A stretch of DNA of 64,000 nt, from contig OX638368.1 in assembly GCA_951812925.1 (NCBI GenBank), positions 75,684,909-75,748,908 on the forward strand, given 5' to 3'. A model generated the notes under the pieces. That model ran no database searches and was not told where the DNA came from. It was given only the letters and a program-made list of their open reading frames with translations. Numbering within the stretch: the first letter of the stretch is position 1; the number at the start of each line of letters is the position of its first letter. Positions 30,759 to 41,211 of the stretch are shown here, in pieces. A program made the translations under genes and the position numbers. The stretch is from Calliopum simillimum (lineage: Eukaryota; Arthropoda; Insecta; Diptera; Lauxaniidae).

Positions 30759-31405
30759 TGGAAAGACATAAGAGCCAACAACGAGTAGAAATTATTAAAA
30801 TTTACTACCGAAATTCGGAGTCAGTGGCCTCAACTTTAAGAGAGCTACGTCCAATTTATGGTCGTCATAATCGTCCTACCAGATCAAAAATTGAGCGTCT
30901 AGTGGAAAAATTTGAATTCACAGGCACAGTACAAAATATTCCCGTGCCAGTGAGACAAAGAATTGCCCGTAGTGTCTAGAATATTGCTGCCGCTGAGGCT
31001 TCAGTTCAAGAAAGCCCAAATATGTCTCTCACACGTCGTTCTCAAGTGTTGGGCATCTCTGTGACGTCGTTGTGTCGAATTTTGCGAAAAGATCTTGGCC
31101 TACGTCCTTACTGAGCAACAACTTGATTCGGATTTTCATCGAAAAATCATCTTCAGCGATGAGGCTCATTTCTGGCTGAATGGCTTCGTCAATAAGCAAA
31201 ATATGCGTTATTGGTCAGGCAGCAATCCACACGTACTCCATGAGTCACCATTGCATCCCGAAAAAATTACGGTTTGGTGCGGTTTATGGGCCGGCGGCGT
31301 AATTGGGCCGTAATTCTTCCGTGATGATCAAGACCGGCACGTTACTGTGAATGGACTTGGACAATATGTGGTTTCAACAAGACGGCGCCACAAGCCAAAT
31401 GTGTA
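30759..31405 (+). pseudogene. Tc1/mariner-type transposase, N-terminal and middle parts
   Basis: Starts MERHKSQQRVEIIKIYYRNS, a helix-turn-helix N-terminus, with stops near 30977 and 31112. The middle reads IIFSDEAHFWLNGFVNKQN (first catalytic Asp) and LHPEKITVWCGLWAGGVIGP, then MWFQQDGATSQM (second Asp). It stops at CAAATGTGTA (31396-31405), where the reverse-oriented MULE-like sequence begins. The C-terminal remainder is the inverted piece at 29090-29396. Confidence 0.85.
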
Positions 31406-31408
31406 CAA

Positions 31409-31718
31409 AATGTGGCCTTTGACGAATTCGTCAATTCGTAACTTTTCGGTTTTACTCTTTTTTTTTTTGTCAAAATATGGTTTTTCATTTTATTAATTTC
31501 TCCTTCAACTGAAGCACTTGACCATATTGGTCCCTATAAATGCATGAAAATAGTGGCAAATGGCTTAAATCTTTTAATAGCTTTGCGCGAAACTTTTTCA
31601 TATAATAAGCATTGATTTGTAATCCCTCTTTTATTTCTAAAAATGCCTCTTCGTCAATTTTTGAAGCCCATTCTGCCCATTTACTTGGTTCCAGCTCTGC
31701 GTTTCTTTCAAAATTATC
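31409..31718 (-). repeat. inverted duplicate, arm B (partner 29396-29722)
   Basis: Arm B is 310 bp and lacks 19 bp of arm A. It joins the Tc1/mariner middle piece at 31405-31409 and continues without a break into the upstream half of the MULE-like gene, so arm B is at its native place in that gene. Confidence 0.9.
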
Positions 31719-32831
31719 GTCAATATTTTCATTACACTCATTTTCTATATTTTTTTGAGAGCCTTCATCTCTTTCAGCGTCAATGTGTTCATTTTCAAAA
31801 GACTGTAATAGCTCGTCAATTGAACATTTTCTTGATATATATTCCGTTAAAATTCTTTTATGCTTTTCTGCGGGTGTAATTTCTAATTTATTTTGTACTC
31901 CATATCCACACGTTGCGCTACTAGAAACAAGTATCGCAGAAAATACAATTTCTCTTGCTTCTTGAAGGTCTGAGCAAAGAATTGATTTGCCTATAACTCC
32001 AAGCCAAAATTGTTTTACCAACTGTACTTCATTTTTCAAAAAACAGGAATATATTTTTATGAAATGGGCAACATCATAGCGAATATAAAATTTTGGCACT
32101 TTGGAAAAATAGCTATCGGCGTAATCTTCCATTGTTAAGTAACCTATAGAATAAAGTGAATAATAAAACAAATTTAAAATTTAATTTGAAAATGCACTAA
32201 AATTTCAAACTAAAGGAATACCAACCTGTAAAACATCTAATTAACGCTGTGTCCAGCATTCTTGAACAGTCTGTAACGGTTTCTTTTGGTGGTGAATTAA
32301 CTTTCTTCTACTACGTTCCTATGTCCTGAATTTCGGATAGCATTTGTGCTATCGATATTTGTCCATCGTTAGTTCTGATTACAGCTAAGTATAAAAAAAT
32401 GTGTTTACTACGAGAGCCATCGATTCTAATCAGCTTCTTAACTAATCCACCGGTAGCATCAATAAATAGGCAAGCATCTTCTTCCATAGAATATACTTTG
32501 TAAACTGTCCTTTGGAGGCTGGTATCGTAAAAGACAAAGAAAGGATGTTGTGCAATGAAGTGCATAATGTTACTATAGCTTTGACATTTCAAAATCTCCA
32601 AAGCTTTAATCGGATCTTTATCCACATACAACGAATTGCCAAATTCATTTGCAGCTACACGAAGCACATTGAGATTCGGTATGAATGAAGGTTCCGGATC
32701 AACTATTTTGCCATATCAGCACGTAAGCATTCGCCTGCTACAGTTTGTAATTGCCTTCCAATTTTGTTTCTTTTTGGTTGCCGCAACGGTCTTTTTTTGC
32801 ATAACTTTGAGCCAATCTGTATAGTCGTATG
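31409..32831 (-). pseudogene. MULE-like DDE transposase, central part
   Basis: Reading leftwards: about 32800-32690 gives LQTVAGECLRADMAK, then (32700-32311) IPNLNVLRVAANEFGN, DACLFIDATGGLVKKLIRID and HIFLYLAVI...GQISIAQMLSE, where the Asp of IDATGG is a plausible first catalytic residue. After two stops comes KETVTDCSRMLDTALIRCF, a plausible second Asp block. An 82-nt intron (GT at 32225, AG at 32144) joins it to YLTMEDYADSYFS, VPKFYIRYDVAHFIKIYSCF and on to arm B, ending about 31485. Frameshifts and stops make it dead. The family call rests on the motif order only. Confidence 0.6.
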
Positions 32832-33300
32832 AAACGTAATAGACTTATTGGAACCTTCTATTCATATAAAGAGGTCAGTATTGCAGAAAGAATGGCCTGT
32901 ATAAATAAAAAATATATAAGTATTCAACATAAAATTTATCAAAACAATAATACAGTATAAAAAATTATCTCTTCTTGCATTCAGATTTGAAGCAAAATAA
33001 GTATCTTCAACAAAATATTAATTAAAGTGTTTCAATTTCATTTAACTTCCTAATTCATATTTTTAAAATTACATAAAAATTGTTCTACCTTTAATAGAAC
33101 CTTTTGAAAGGTCGTAACTTAGATGATGGTATTTAAACAAAAATCCGCAACCCAACTTTGTTTCTTCATAAATATATGAAGATATCATGCCTTCCCATAA
33201 CCCCGGACGCAAGCATTTTTGAGGCTGCCTTTTTTAATCCCTCTGTAATGAGGCAAATCGTGGACACTCATAGCCTCATACACCGCGTCTTACGCGTGCT
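32832..33300. other. no supportable gene
   Basis: AT-rich to about 33150, then a more balanced stretch with a short frame (ITPDASIFEAAFFNPS) that I do not recognise. It probably marks the edge of a sequence inserted into the MULE-like gene, because that gene's N-terminal piece lies beyond it at 34281. Confidence 0.4.
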
Positions 33301-33339
33301 CGATGAACACACTAGGGGGAAACGGTTACCAAACAGTTA

Positions 33340-33545
33340 CGCAAACAGCTCGCCAAACAACCAAACAATCAATCAACCAATCAAGTAAACGCACAACGGT
33401 TACACAACAGACTAAACAATCAACAAACCAGCCAAGCAAACAGCTCACCAACCAACCAAACAATCGACCGACCAAACAATCAACCAACCAACCAGGTAAA
33501 CGCACAGCGGTTGCGCAACAGACCAAACAATCAACAAGCCAACAG
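33340..33545. repeat. imperfect minisatellite of AACCAAxCAAACAATC units
   Basis: Overlapping direct repeats of ACCAACCAAACAATC, CAGCTC(A/G)CCAA and CGCAC(A/A)(A/G)CGGTT(A/G)C(A/G)CAACAGAC. The frames on both strands (NQPSKQ..., WLVDCLVC...) are products of the repeat. Confidence 0.85.
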
Positions 33546-33678
33546 TTTACAAGCAACGAAATATCGCGCCAACGGATAATTCTGTACCCCAACGAAGGTT
33601 ACTTTAGAAACTCACGCAAGGGGTCGGCGGCCGCCATTTAACAAAAGCAATGAATGTGTTTCCGGTCGGAGATGCTTT

Positions 33679-34132
33679 CTTTCTCTTGGTGGTCGCCGCA
33701 CAGGTAAGACGTGATCCGCGTTTATTTTAATCATCCCGCAACATTAAGACTTTTTGACAGCAAGGACGCTTCAAGACATGACTGGGACTTAAAATTAATA
33801 ACAAATAGATAAATTTTATGGACAACTGACGGAGAGGCTTGGTCGGTGATGCACTCCACGATGGACAGACGGAGACCCTGGACCAGTGACGGAGAGGCAT
33901 GGTCAATGATGCACTCCACGACGGACAGACGGAGACCTAGGACCAGAGACGGAGAGGCATGGTCGGTGATGCACTCCACGACGGACAGATAGAGACACCT
34001 TAAAACCTCGCCCGCGGGTAGAAGAATTAGTATGTAAGAATTGTGATAATGAATTTAGATTATATTAAACTATATTTATTAGGTTAAGATTTTCATTTAA
34101 AGCGGCTTTCTCTTGGTGGTCGCCGCACAGGT
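33679..34132. repeat. 27-bp direct repeats bracketing a 60-bp minisatellite
   Basis: CTTTCTCTTGGTGGTCGCCG plus CACAGGT occurs exactly at 33679-33705 and 34106-34132. Between them, about 33829-34008 holds three copies of a 60-bp unit (GACGGAGAGGC(A/T)TGGTC, GATGCACTCCACGA, GACGGAGACC). The pair could be ends of an unrecognised retroelement or a duplicated segment. Confidence 0.8.
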
Positions 34133-34280
34133 TAAAGGAATTAAAGTGGATTATAACGTTACGAAAAAAAGCTTCGTTACACCTCTACTGTAGAATTTTG
34201 TTATTACATATTTCACAAATTCCGACTTCTTCATGGTAAATTCAAATATAACATCAAACAATTTTCCATCTTTAGATGTA

Positions 34281-34556
34281 TTACTGTATATTATTAGAGG
34301 CACTATGGGTTATTATAGGAGGTGATAGCTCTTTATTCAAACCTAACAAATCTTTTATATTGTTTCTGTTGTCACAAACGTAGGTATATAGAGATGAAGC
34401 CGTTCTTTTTCTTTCCAATTCCATGGATATTTGTTGCCAAATAGCACTATGTTTTGAAGTAATTTTGTTATGAAATACGATGGAATCTTTGTGTTCGATA
34501 ATTGTTTCATTGGCTTCTTTTGTGTCAACTAAAATCGGTCGACCAACTGATCCCAT
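34281..34556 (-). pseudogene. N-terminal piece of the MULE-like gene
   Basis: Starts MGSVGRPILVDTKEANETII and contains ITSKHSAIWQQISMELERKR, which looks like an N-terminal DNA-binding segment (the AIWQQISMEL helix). It is on the same strand as, and upstream of, the central part at 32831. The 1.4 kb between them holds minisatellites and is probably an insertion. Membership of the same gene is inferred from strand, order and composition. Confidence 0.45.
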
Positions 34557-35515
34557 TTTGATGTATTGTCCTAAAAATGTTTATATCACTATTTATCAAT
34601 AAAAAAATATATTCAATAAAAATTACGATTTATTTGTTCAGGAAAAGGAAATTATTTGAAATGTGTATGTACGTAAACAAAGCAGTGCAATTCATTTTCC
34701 TACTAACATTTCACTGTAATATTACGAAGCATTGTGTGATTCCTAAAATTTGTTTTATAACGAAGTGTTTTTCAATTGTTATGGCTGGTTTACACCTCAG
34801 ACAAATCAGTTGGGTGATAGCTCAATTCTCCATTGCTTCATATACGAGCGTTTTTCTATTGTCTGTGTGTTTGCTATACAAACACTATTGTTTACATGAT
34901 AACGCATTACGCATAACACAACACGACCTATGTGACGTAATTTTGCTCTTTTCACCGTGAAATTGGTAGAAAAAATGAATTTTAGAAGTCCATTTCGTGC
35001 CTATACGAGTGAAAAGTACTGAGTCAGTTTTTCAGAAAGATATTGGAAGGTCAAAATTAAAGTTTGATCTTTTGTATGTAAAAGCACAACAAATTTGCTT
35101 TTACTTTTATGATGAAATAACTTCTTTTTAACAGAGATATAGATATATATAAATAGGTTTTATAAAGATAAAGACTAATATTTTGGGCCAGAAATACTAA
35201 ATAACTCAAAACTAGAAAAAACTGACTTTCACTTGTATAGGGGCGATACAAGGACTTAGAAATCGTTAACTGTTCAAAAAGTACTAAAAAAGAGCACTAA
35301 AGACATTATTTGAATTATAGCGTTATGTCGTAATGAAATGCATATTAACTTTGCACGATTTCATTAATTTATTTATCTGCAAATAATACAATGGTATCTT
35401 TTTTGGAATTCAGAATTGTGCCCACAAGTACTTTTACCGGATGGCAGACACCATCAGCCAAGCGAACATGTCACCAATGTACCGTTTGGGATCATGCGCA
35501 TGCATTTCGATAATT
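34557..35515. other. no gene seen
   Basis: AT-rich. It has no recognisable repeat ends, and its frames are short and hydrophobic by composition. The last five bases before 35521 (CTAAT) are the target duplication of the next element. Confidence 0.5.
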
Positions 35516-35520
35516 CTAAT

Positions 35521-36001
35521 TGTTTACGTCCTACGTAAACAGATGGCATCCTGCACATCTGCCTGCCTTTGTGATCCGCCGCACAGCTCTGCTGTTGTTT
35601 TAAAAACTACAAACTAAAATTCGTCATTCTAAGTGAACTTACGCAAGTCAGCGAACCCTAACAAAACCCACACAAAAAGTAAAATCTATAAATAAAACTC
35701 AACATAAAGTTAACAAATAAAACATAAAACACAAAGAACATCAGAAGACAACACAAAGCATCAAATTTAACCTAAATTCCACAACACAACACAACGGTGG
35801 GCAAAATACTCTTCATCGTTGGACGATTTGGCACCCAGGACAACCACATACACAGAATCATCAACTGTATTGTAAAGTATAATTTAAGATTTTGTATTTA
35901 ACTTGCAGTTTGACCCATATTCAAAACAATTAATTGCAATAAAAATTCTTTTATAACGATTTAGATTTTTGTGCCCATTCATTTCACCCTTTACCCGTAC
36001 A
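35521..36001 (+). repeat. 5' LTR of the third BEL/Pao element
   Basis: 481 bp. It shares a long stretch with 39544-39974 (for example AAATAAAACATAAAACACAA and TTTGGCACCCAGGA). The frames on its minus strand are LTR artefacts. Confidence 0.9.
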
Positions 36002-36345
36002 TTTTTGTTCAGCCGAGCCGTCGAGCTTATCAGCAGCACGGACGGACACAGACCCAGCAGCAACTCGAGAAAAAAACAGCACCTAAAAGGAAAATTTTTA
36101 AAAATTGACTGCGCAAAAAGCACAATTCTAATTTTTGTGCAGCCATTTTGTGACCCTGTATATAAAGGAAAATTTTCGGGTTGTATTCGTATCGAAAATT
36201 GTTTCTTTAAGCCACCCAAACCCTTAAAAAATATTTAATTTTAAGTAGTTATTTTAATTGAAATTTTTGATATCAGCAGTCATTTAAACCAAAATCAATC
36301 ATTTGTGTGTACATTTAACATGAGCGCAAGTTTCGCATAACTTAA

Positions 36346-37003
36346 GGCAGGTTCTCACCTTGTGGGGTCAAAAAAATAAATTTTTTTTTGCCTTATCGTG
36401 TAGATACATGTTCCAAAAATGTGCTCTAGAAGTTTCAGATTAAAATCTGAAAAATTACGAAAGTTATAGCCCGTTACGTAGAGCACTGTCGAGCACCGGC
36501 CGAGCGCGCTTTGGCACTTTAAACGCGTTTTTCTCAGAACCATGTTTTCGGACCTAACGGAAGTGATTGAAGACGCTACAATGAACCAATCGCCAATGTT
36601 CCTTAGGGTTTTCTCTAATAAATGAACTACGATCAGCCAAAAATAATGAAAATTGTTTATTTAAAAAAATAATTAGTGAAGAAAAAAATGCGAAAATCGT
36701 CATTGGATTTTTGATTTTTTTTCATGATCTTATTTCATTTAATAGATAATACGATACAAATTAAGAATGTGTTCGGTTTTTGTGTTTCAGATCACGGGTT
36801 TTGAGCGAATCACTTCCGGCAGCGAAACACATGCCGCCACTGATGGGCGCCCCCTCCCCCCCCTTTTTTGATTTTTTCAATTTCAAAAATTGTATTCTCT
36901 GAATAAATATATGTTCATGTTCAGAAAAAATTTTCAGCGTTGTATCTTTAACCGTTTTCTCAAAAAAAATGCACTTTTCGGGCCCACAAGGTGAGAACCT
37001 GCC
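36346..37003. mobile_element. MITE with TTAA target sites
   Basis: The left end GGCAGGTTCTCACCTTGTGG and right end (reverse complement GGCAGGTTCTCACCTTGTGG, then GC) are perfect inverted repeats, flanked by TTAA (36342-36345, 37004-37007). TTAA duplication is typical of piggyBac-type insertion. It is 658 bp and non-coding. Confidence 0.85.
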
Positions 37004-37007
37004 TTAA

Positions 37008-37565
37008 ATCGTGTGTTCAAATAGTGTTGCCAGATTGGCGCGAAAAAAACCCTGAACATTTTTTAACCGATTTTTGCCAAATTTTTACCCAAATTGTGGG
37101 AAGTGTTAAAAAATTTTAAAAATTGTTAACCATTTGTAGCCCTTTGGTGCTATTTTAAGGAGTTTTTAACCGCGTTTGATCCAATATTTATTGTTTTTTG
37201 GGAAATTTCGTAGATTTACGACTTTTCCGATTCGCTTTACCCCGACTATTGAAAAATTTTGGTTTGAAATTTTTTTAGCCCATTGTGACCCAACTACAAA
37301 TAAAATTATTGAATTTTTTTTTGATTCTTTACCAATTTTGGTAAAAATCTTAAGTAAATCAAGGCAAGTTTGTGAAATTTTTCCACTTAACCCATTTGCA
37401 ACGAAGCCGTTGTTAACAAATACTTTATTTTTGTTGAATTTTGTGGAAATTTTTTAGATTTCAGTTCTTTCCACTTTTTTTTATTGAAACCCAAGCAATT
37501 TTTTGTTGAATTCTTCAAGTGATTAAACCTCTTTTTAATATGGAGGACTGAGACACCCAGTGACC
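37008..37565. other. non-coding interior of the third BEL/Pao element
   Basis: T-rich sequence with recurring TTTTTACC and CCCATTGTGACCC motifs. It is probably leader of the element, and no protein is recognisable. Confidence 0.4.
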
Positions 37566-37569
37566 AATT

Positions 37570-38300
37570 GAATGTCAATGGCCTTAGGGGTGAAAAACAG
37601 CAGTTGGAATATCTATGGAAAAACTTTCAAACTTCTTATAGAGACGTTAGGAAACTCCCAGAAAAGGAAGCAGGAGATAAAGAGAAGGTGAAGAGGTTGT
37701 ACCAAAAGACATGGCAAGCCTATTTAAGGTAATTTTCTTCGATGGAGAATCCAGTTAAAAAGGAACAGCAAACACCCGTTGCTGCTTCATCTCCTCCATG
37801 TACCCAAGAATTCCCTATCAGTTATTCACTGCTCTCTACAACAACAACAAGCGATTGAGTAATGTGGAAAAATTGTTCCATCTCAATCAGAAGACTCGCG
37901 GTGAGGCTAGAGACATTGTGAAAATGGGTCCTCTAACCAATGACGGTTTTTGTATAGCTTGGTTGAATCTCGAAGACCAATACGAAAATAGTCGTATGCA
38001 GGTTAATCTGCAGCTAAAAACCCTTTTGGCCTTGCCCGATGTAGACCCTAAGTTCAGTCCTTCAGAAATTGCAACGTAGAGTGAATAACTGCACATCGAT
38101 ACTTAAAACTTTGAAAATAAATACTGATAGTTGGTACCCGATACTAGTGTATCTTTGCTCTACAAAGTTACCCAAAACTTTCTTTGAGATTTTGAAAAGT
38201 CATTAAATGACCATTCAAAGAACCCGTCTTGGTAGGAATTCAACAATTTCCTAGCCCGAAAATTTAAAGACTTAATAGCTGTTAAATACATTCATCGGTG
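37570..38300 (+). pseudogene. BEL/Pao gag remnant
   Basis: Near 37582, EKQQLEYLWKNFQTSYRDVR and YQKTWQAYLR. Then, in the frame 37798-38079, YQLFTALYNNNKRLSNVEKL, KTRGEARDIVKMGPLTNDGF and IAWLNLEDQYENSRMQVNLQ, a DUF1759-type gag. A frameshift after SPSEIAT leads to RVNNCTSILKTLKINTD and further pieces to about 38300. Protease and pol are absent, replaced by the palindromic repeat. Confidence 0.88.
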
Positions 38301-38316
38301 TCGACTCAAGCCGCAT

Positions 38317-39145
38317 GGTGTCATATCAAAGGTATTTTAACTAACTACAGAATCATTCTACAAAAATTTTAAATCCGAGTTAACATTTTCGAGATATGGT
38401 GTATTTTCAAAAATTTTGACCAGTTTTTTATTTTTAAAGCACTATTTTTCCAAAAAATGTCTGTTTAACCTTTAGCTTTTGTAACAAATTATGGAATCCT
38501 TATCAATTTTATTCTATTTGATTTGCAATTAACACCTTATTTTCTTCATTAGCACAATTTTTATAGGAAAACAAAAAAGTAAGCCAAAGAAATTTTCATG
38601 AACAACAACAAAAACGGAAATTTGGAATTTTGCTAGCAAACTAGGTGTTAGATATATTATAGACTGATCCACGGCCGAAGACCGCCGCGAAGCCAGTATT
38701 GGATTTTTGGGAGTCTTAAATCCAGAGCTGCGGCCGAAGCCGCCCACTTACCCTTACTCTTACGCAAAATTACTGTGGGAAAAAAAATCGGCCCGAATTT
38801 CAGAAAAGTCGTAATATCTCGAAAACTACTAGCCAGATTTCAAAAATAATGTGATCAGTATTGTAGCTTATTAAATTACCTTTCATATGCCGTTTTTGTT
38901 AATACGACATTTTTGGAAAAATAGTGCTTTAAAAACAAAAAACTGGTAAAAATTTTCGAAAATTCACCATATCTCCAAAACCATGACACGAATTTAAAAC
39001 TTTTGCACAAGCCAGTTAAAATACCTTTCATATGACACCAATATTATTAAAATCCATCAGGGGATTCTGAACTTTTACCGGTTTTCATAAAAGCTATATC
39101 CCGATCTTTTGATGACTATGTCTCCAAAAGTAGATTTGACCAGAA
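38317..39145. repeat. palindromic copy of the ATATCTC family with GGCCGAAG centre
   Basis: GGTGTCATATCAAAGGTATT at 38317 pairs with its complement ending near 39042, and AAAGCACTATTTTTCCAAAAA near 38440 pairs with 38905-38930. Between the arms is a GC-rich stretch (ACGGCCGAAGACCGCCGCGA, GCGGCCGAAGCCGCCCACTT) that recurs near 50290-50340 and 51460-51620. Confidence 0.8.
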
Positions 39146-39543
39146 CCTTCTGTTGTTGTTGAAGGAGAACTTATTTTGCATGTCAAAATAAAAAAAATGG
39201 AACCCGGCATCTTGCCTTGCTATCTGTCTAAGTCTAGAATCAAAACAAAGAATTTTGACATTTTCGTAGTTTAAAAAGAAGCAACATTTGCTATCGCTGC
39301 AACCAGGGTAATTCAACCATGTTGTTTTGCACAATTTGCAGAGTTCACCACTAAAGCTTTTGTGTGGTGAATTTATGAGCTTTTTCTAAAAGATTTCTGC
39401 TACAGAATACCGAATGTCTTCGGGAGTCTTAAAAAACCTTAGAAAGCAATTCTGACATGTATTCCGAAAGACTTTCAGCTGTCTTAGCCAGAATAGCCCT
39501 ATAAGTCTCTTTGTAGATCATAGATCCTGCAAGGCGGCCAGAA
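39146..39543. repeat. dispersed segment shared with 53670-53810
   Basis: Bases about 39175-39325 are the inverted counterpart of about 53665-53810 (shared GGTTGAATTACCCTGGTTGC and AACTACGAAAATGTCAAAAT). No coding sequence. The remainder to the LTR is unplaced. Confidence 0.7.
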
Positions 39544-39974
39544 TATTTACGTCCAACGCAAACAGTGTGCATCCTGCATATCTGCCTGTCTTTCTAAGTG
39601 AATTTCAACATGTCAGCGATCCCTAACAAAACCCACACAAAAAGTAAAATCTACAAATAAAGCTCAACATAAAGTTAACAAATAAAACATAAAACACAAA
39701 GAACATCAGAAGACAACACAAAGCATCAAATTTGATCACAAATTCCACGGAACACAAAACAACACAACGGTGGGCAAAGTACTCTTCATCGTTGAATGAT
39801 TTGGCACCCAGGAAAACCACATACACAGAATCATCAACTGTATTGTAAAGTATAATTTAAGATTTTGTATTTAACTTGCAGTTTGACCCATATTCAAAAC
39901 CATTAATTGCAATAAAAATTATTTTATAACGATTAAGATTTTTGTGTCAATTCATTTCACCCTTCACCAGTACA
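39544..39974 (+). repeat. 3' LTR of the third BEL/Pao element
   Basis: 431 bp, partner of 35521-36001. The first base pair TA instead of TG and a deletion near the start show decay. Confidence 0.9.
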
Positions 39975-39979
39975 CTAAT

Positions 39980-40128
39980 CAATCTTCTTGCATTCTCAGA
40001 TTGACAAAACAAAGTGAACTTGGCATCACTTAATATTGGTGGCTAGACTGATAATGTAAAAAGGCCTGAAAAGTTTCAGAGATATTTGATGTGATAAGTG
40101 CGCACTTTCAAATTTTGTGAATTTTAAT
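39980..40128. repeat. end of a second copy of the 40.1-kb element family
   Basis: GGTGGCTAGACTGATAATGT, then AAAAAGGCCT, ending at about 40061, is the inverted equivalent of the left end of the element at 40129. A related but separate copy therefore abuts it; the BEL/Pao element at 35521-39974 lies directly to its left. Confidence 0.6.
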
Positions 40129-40900
40129 AGGCCTTTTTACATTAACAATCTAGCCCTCAATATGCTAATGATGCCAAGTACACTTTTTTTCATCAATCTG
40201 AGAATGTATGCAGATTGATGAGAAACTGATAATGTAAACACTCAACAATCTGTATTGACAATCTGATTGCCGAAAAACAAAATTTTTTGACTTTCTGCTG
40301 TATTGATGACTTTATTGCTGGGTAGGTTGACTGTGTAAACGCAATGAAAATTTTTCAGTACACTTTTAGTCAGTTAAGAAGAGATTTCAACATCGTGCGG
40401 AAATGAAAATGGAAATGAAATTTGATTTGTTTTTACTCAAAAACGGATAGTTTAATGATTTTGGTTTTTGCTGAAGCTTAATGGGAGCTTGAAGAGAACC
40501 TCTTAATTTTATGACTGGGAAAAAATCAATTTACTGAAACGTGATTGTTATTATTTTTATTTAAAAAAAAGATTGCAATAAAAAAGTTTTAATAAATGGA
40601 CAAAGCTCATTTTTTTGGTGATAAAGTGGGTTTGGAAGTGACAAATTGTTGCTGTGGACCCATTTAAATAAATTTATGGTGTATATTTTTATGTTTCCAC
40701 TATTTTTTATTAATTTATTTCTATTATTTCCATCAGCATATTAATTTCTATCATAAAAATTTTATCCGCTGTTGCTTTGTTTCCTCTTTGGCGTACAAAG
40801 CAACTCTAAATATTGACAGTTTATTGAACATGTAAACACTGACTCGGTTTGACATATTGATGACAAAATTGATGGCTACACTGATAACGTAAAAGGGGCT
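40129..40900. mobile_element. inverted-repeat element, AAT duplication
   Basis: The left end AGGCCTTTTTACATTAACAA (continuing TCTAGCCCTCAATATG) pairs with the right end (reverse complement AGCCCCTTTTACGTTATCAG, continuing TGTAGCCATCAAT). It is flanked by AAT (40126-40128, 40901-40903). AT-rich interior with no protein. Confidence 0.7.
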
Positions 40901-41211
40901 AATATGATGAATTCGATTTCGTTAGGCATTACTAATTTTGAGCTCTGAGTGTACACACTAAGATGCAGCAAAATTCAAAAAAAAAATTGGTGCATCAAAA
41001 ATTATCATAGATTAAGATCTTAAAACAAAGACTGCTTACTTAGTTTTGACCAAAACCCCCGAAAAGATGGCCCGCCCGGGGCTTGATTGAAGGTCTAAAC
41101 AACAAAAATCATTGTTTTTTCACAGTTTTTTTAGTTTATCTCGAAAACCACGAAATTATTGGTAGTAATTCATCCTAAATCTTTGAAAGGGATTAATTTT
41201 CTACATCTTCT

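Larger units (their letters stand above)
35521..39974 (+). mobile_element. third BEL/Pao retrotransposon, deleted, with nested insertions
   Basis: LTRs at 35521-36001 (starts TGTTTACGTCC, ends CCGTACA) and 39544-39974 (starts TATTTACGTCC, ends CAGTACA) are flanked by the 5-bp duplication CTAAT (35516-35520, 39975-39979). The right LTR lacks about 60 bp near its start and differs at many sites, so the insertion is old. Only a gag remnant survives (37570-38300). A MITE (36346) and a palindromic repeat (38317) sit inside. Confidence 0.9.

Noticed and set aside
33303..33641. Gln/Thr-rich and Cys/Val-rich frames on the two strands
   Set aside because: Both are translations of the AACCAA minisatellite and mirror each other.
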